In this document: one piece after another, positions 5,755 to 7,337 of the stretch
Numbering within the stretch: position 1 is the stretch's first letter
How the letters are laid out: each line of letters starts with the position of its first letter
From: Rhodothermia bacterium
GTDB lineage: Bacteria > Bacteroidota > Rhodothermia > Rhodothermales > JABDKH01
DNA: 7,337 bases
Assembly: GCA_030431165.1 (NCBI GenBank)
Contig: JAUIJQ010000152.1
Coordinates: 1-7,337, forward strand
Direction of reading: 5' to 3'
Translations under genes and position numbers: made by a program
Notes under the pieces: model-generated
Database searches by the model: none
Told to the model about the DNA's origin: nothing
What the model saw: the letters and a program-made list of their open reading frames with translations, nothing else

Positions 5755-7337
5755 ATGCCTAACCAGTGGGTCCGCCCGTTCAAGCGCGTGGCTGTTCTCG
5801 GTGCCGGTACCATGGGTTCGCAAATTGCCGCGCACTGTGCCAACGCCGGCCTTCAGGTCATCCTGCTCGACATGAAGGCGAACGAGGGTCCGCCAAACGC
5901 AACAGTCGAGCGCCTCTTCAAGAATGCCCGCAAGATGCGCCCGTCGCCTTTCTTCAGTGACGCGGCGGCCTCGCGTATCCAACTCGGCAATTTTGACGAC
6001 GACTTCCCACGCATCGCGTCCTGTGACTGGGTAATTGAGGTGGTTGTTGAGCGGATGGACATCAAGCGGTCCATCATGGCTCGCATTGAAGAGCACGCTT
6101 CTGATGATGCGGTGGTCTCGACGAATACATCGGGCCTCCCGATTGCCGAAATCGCTGAAGGGAGGTCATCCGGATTTCGACGTCGTTTTCTCGGTACGCA
6201 CTTTTTCAATCCGCCGCGCTACCTGAAGCTACTTGAGCTTATTCCCACCTCGGATACCGATCCTGAAGTGCTCAGGCGCGTCGCGTCCTTTGGCCGCGTA
6301 CATCTCGGAAAGGGGATCGTCGTCGCGAAAGACCGCCCGTACTTCATCGGGAACCGGATCGGCATTTACGGAATGCTGAGCGCGATTCGAGAGTTCGTGG
6401 ATGGGCGTTACACGATCGAAGAAGTCGATGCGCTCACCGGGCCGCTGGTTGGCCGGCCGCGGTCTGCCACGTTCCGGACTGCTGACGTGGTCGGGCTGGA
6501 TGTCATGCAGCACGTTATCGACAACCTGCGACAAGCGGTGCCTGACGACGAGAGTGTTGAGGCGTTTGACACGCCGGCGATACTGCGGTCGCTGGTCGAG
6601 AACGGCGCGCTTGGTGCAAAAACAAGGGCTGGCTTTTACAAGAAGGAAGGTGGGACGATCAAGTCGATTGATCCGGCGACGGGGCAGTATCGGGCACCCG
6701 GTGACATGGATCTCGATGTTTCGAAGATCAAGTCGCATGGTGATCTCGGTGACAGATTGCGGGCGCTGTATGATGACGACGGGCGTGCCGGAGCCTTTTT
6801 TCGCCGCACGACGCACGACCTGCTTGCTTATGCGGCGCGGCGAATACCGGAAGTCGCTGATAGTCCTGGCGACGTCGACCGTGCGATAAAATGGGGCTTC
6901 GGATGGGAAGCCGGCCCATTCGAAATCTGGGATATGATCGGGGTTCAGCGCGTCGCGGAAGACATGACTCGCGCTGACGTTGACGTTGCTGACTGGGTCA
7001 GCGCGATGGTTGATTCTGGCAGAGATTCATTCTATGCCGGTGACAACGATGCGCGAACGGTCTACGTCCCGGGCATAGATGCTGCGGTTGTCGAGCCGTC
7101 GCCTGGTGACGAACTCGCGCTCGGCTCGATACTTCTCGACGAACAACGCACGCTCTGGAGTAATGAAGACGTGACGCTTGTTGATATCGGAGATGGCGTC
7201 GCAATGCTTGAGTTCCACTCAAAGGCCAACACGCTTGGGAGTACGGTCATCGCCGGCATCAACGAAGCGATCAGCCGGGTCGAATCAGACGCGAATCTGC
7301 GAGGACTCGTCATCGGTAACGATGGACAGAACTTCTC
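5755..7337 (+). CDS. fadN: Bifunctional 3-hydroxyacyl-CoA dehydrogenase / enoyl-CoA hydratase, FadN type (3' end outside window)
   Basis: Hydrates trans-2-enoyl-CoA and oxidises L-3-hydroxyacyl-CoA with NAD+, the two middle steps of beta-oxidation. The frame is open to the window edge, giving 527 residues of a family about 790 long. The dehydrogenase comes first: Rossmann loop GAGTMG (16-21) with an acidic residue (D39) after the second strand for NAD, IEVVVE (94-99), STNTSGLPI (122-130), catalytic H149 in GTHFFNPP with E161 twelve residues later (the His-Glu dyad), and IGNR (N200). A second dehydrogenase C-terminal repeat includes AIKWGFGWEAGPFEIWD (377-393). The hydratase half begins near 473, with LEFHSKANTLG and LVIGNDGQNF just before the oxyanion-hole region that lies outside. 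This order (dehydrogenase then hydratase) matches B. subtilis FadN and is opposite to E. coli FadB; long stretches match FadN as I recall it. It lies 77 bp after the synthetase gene with no terminator between, so one operon is likely. Confidence 0.95.
   Translation, partial: MPNQWVRPFKRVAVLGAGTMGSQIAAHCANAGLQVILLDMKANEGPPNATVERLFKNARKMRPSPFFSDAAASRIQLGNFDDDFPRIASCDWVIEVVVERMDIKRSIMARIEEHASDDAVVSTNTSGLPIAEIAEGRSSGFRRRFLGTHFFNPPRYLKLLELIPTSDTDPEVLRRVASFGRVHLGKGIVVAKDRPYFIGNRIGIYGMLSAIREFVDGRYTIEEVDALTGPLVGRPRSATFRTADVVGLDVMQHVIDNLRQAVPDDESVEAFDTPAILRSLVENGALGAKTRAGFYKKEGGTIKSIDPATGQYRAPGDMDLDVSKIKSHGDLGDRLRALYDDDGRAGAFFRRTTHDLLAYAARRIPEVADSPGDVDRAIKWGFGWEAGPFEIWDMIGVQRVAEDMTRADVDVADWVSAMVDSGRDSFYAGDNDARTVYVPGIDAAVVEPSPGDELALGSILLDEQRTLWSNEDVTLVDIGDGVAMLEFHSKANTLGSTVIAGINEAISRVESDANLRGLVIGNDGQNF

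Noticed and set aside
6401..6889. A plus-strand open frame of 162 codons inside the fadN region
   Set aside because: It is an out-of-phase shadow of fadN, whose own frame is continuous from 5755 to the window end with all catalytic motifs.
1..7337. An undescribed defence, mobile or biosynthetic system
   Set aside because: Every substantial gene belongs to a recognisable family (RpoC, PepT, DUF4097, TetR, acyl-CoA synthetase, FadN), and there are no transposase, integrase, toxin, nuclease or direct-repeat boundary signs.

Overview
The window reads as ordinary bacterial chromosome at moderately high GC (my estimate by eye is high 50s percent). It holds one core gene fragment and a lipid-catabolism operon. 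The organism is probably in or near the Bacteroidota/Rhodothermota: the RpoC tail has the form seen there, Shine-Dalgarno sequences are weak or absent before most genes, and two intergenic regions carry candidate promoters resembling the Bacteroidota TTTG / TAnnTTTG pattern. This placement is an inference from general family knowledge, and I hold it with low to moderate confidence.

Layout. Positions 1-541 (+) are the 3' end of rpoC, the RNA polymerase beta' subunit. A strong intrinsic terminator follows at about 563-604. Convergent to it, pepT (peptidase T, an M20 tripeptidase) occupies 656-1903 on the minus strand, with a second hairpin just past its stop codon. A 91-bp divergent intergenic region with a perfect inverted repeat separates pepT from a secreted DUF4097-type beta-solenoid protein (1995-2966, +). 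A 231-bp noncoding stretch follows. It contains about 4.5 copies of a 15-bp tandem repeat, then a 17-bp perfect palindrome inside a candidate promoter.

From 3198 to the end of the window there is a plus-strand operon: a TetR-family regulator with a WHG-type C-terminal domain, a long-chain acyl-CoA synthetase (COG1022/FAA1 type) overlapping it by 4 nt (ATGA), and, 77 bp later, a FadN-type bifunctional 3-hydroxyacyl-CoA dehydrogenase/enoyl-CoA hydratase that is cut by the window end. Together these activate fatty acids to CoA thioesters and carry out the hydration and NAD-dependent oxidation steps of beta-oxidation, presumably controlled by the TetR protein through the palindrome. A thiolase and acyl-CoA dehydrogenase would be expected beyond the window.

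I found no CRISPR array, tRNA or rRNA, mobile element, phage gene or defence system, and no convincing novel system. The points most worth a second look are the regulatory palindrome, the 15-bp tandem repeat, the inverted repeat in the pepT promoter, and the very regular 18-residue ladder in the DUF4097 protein.
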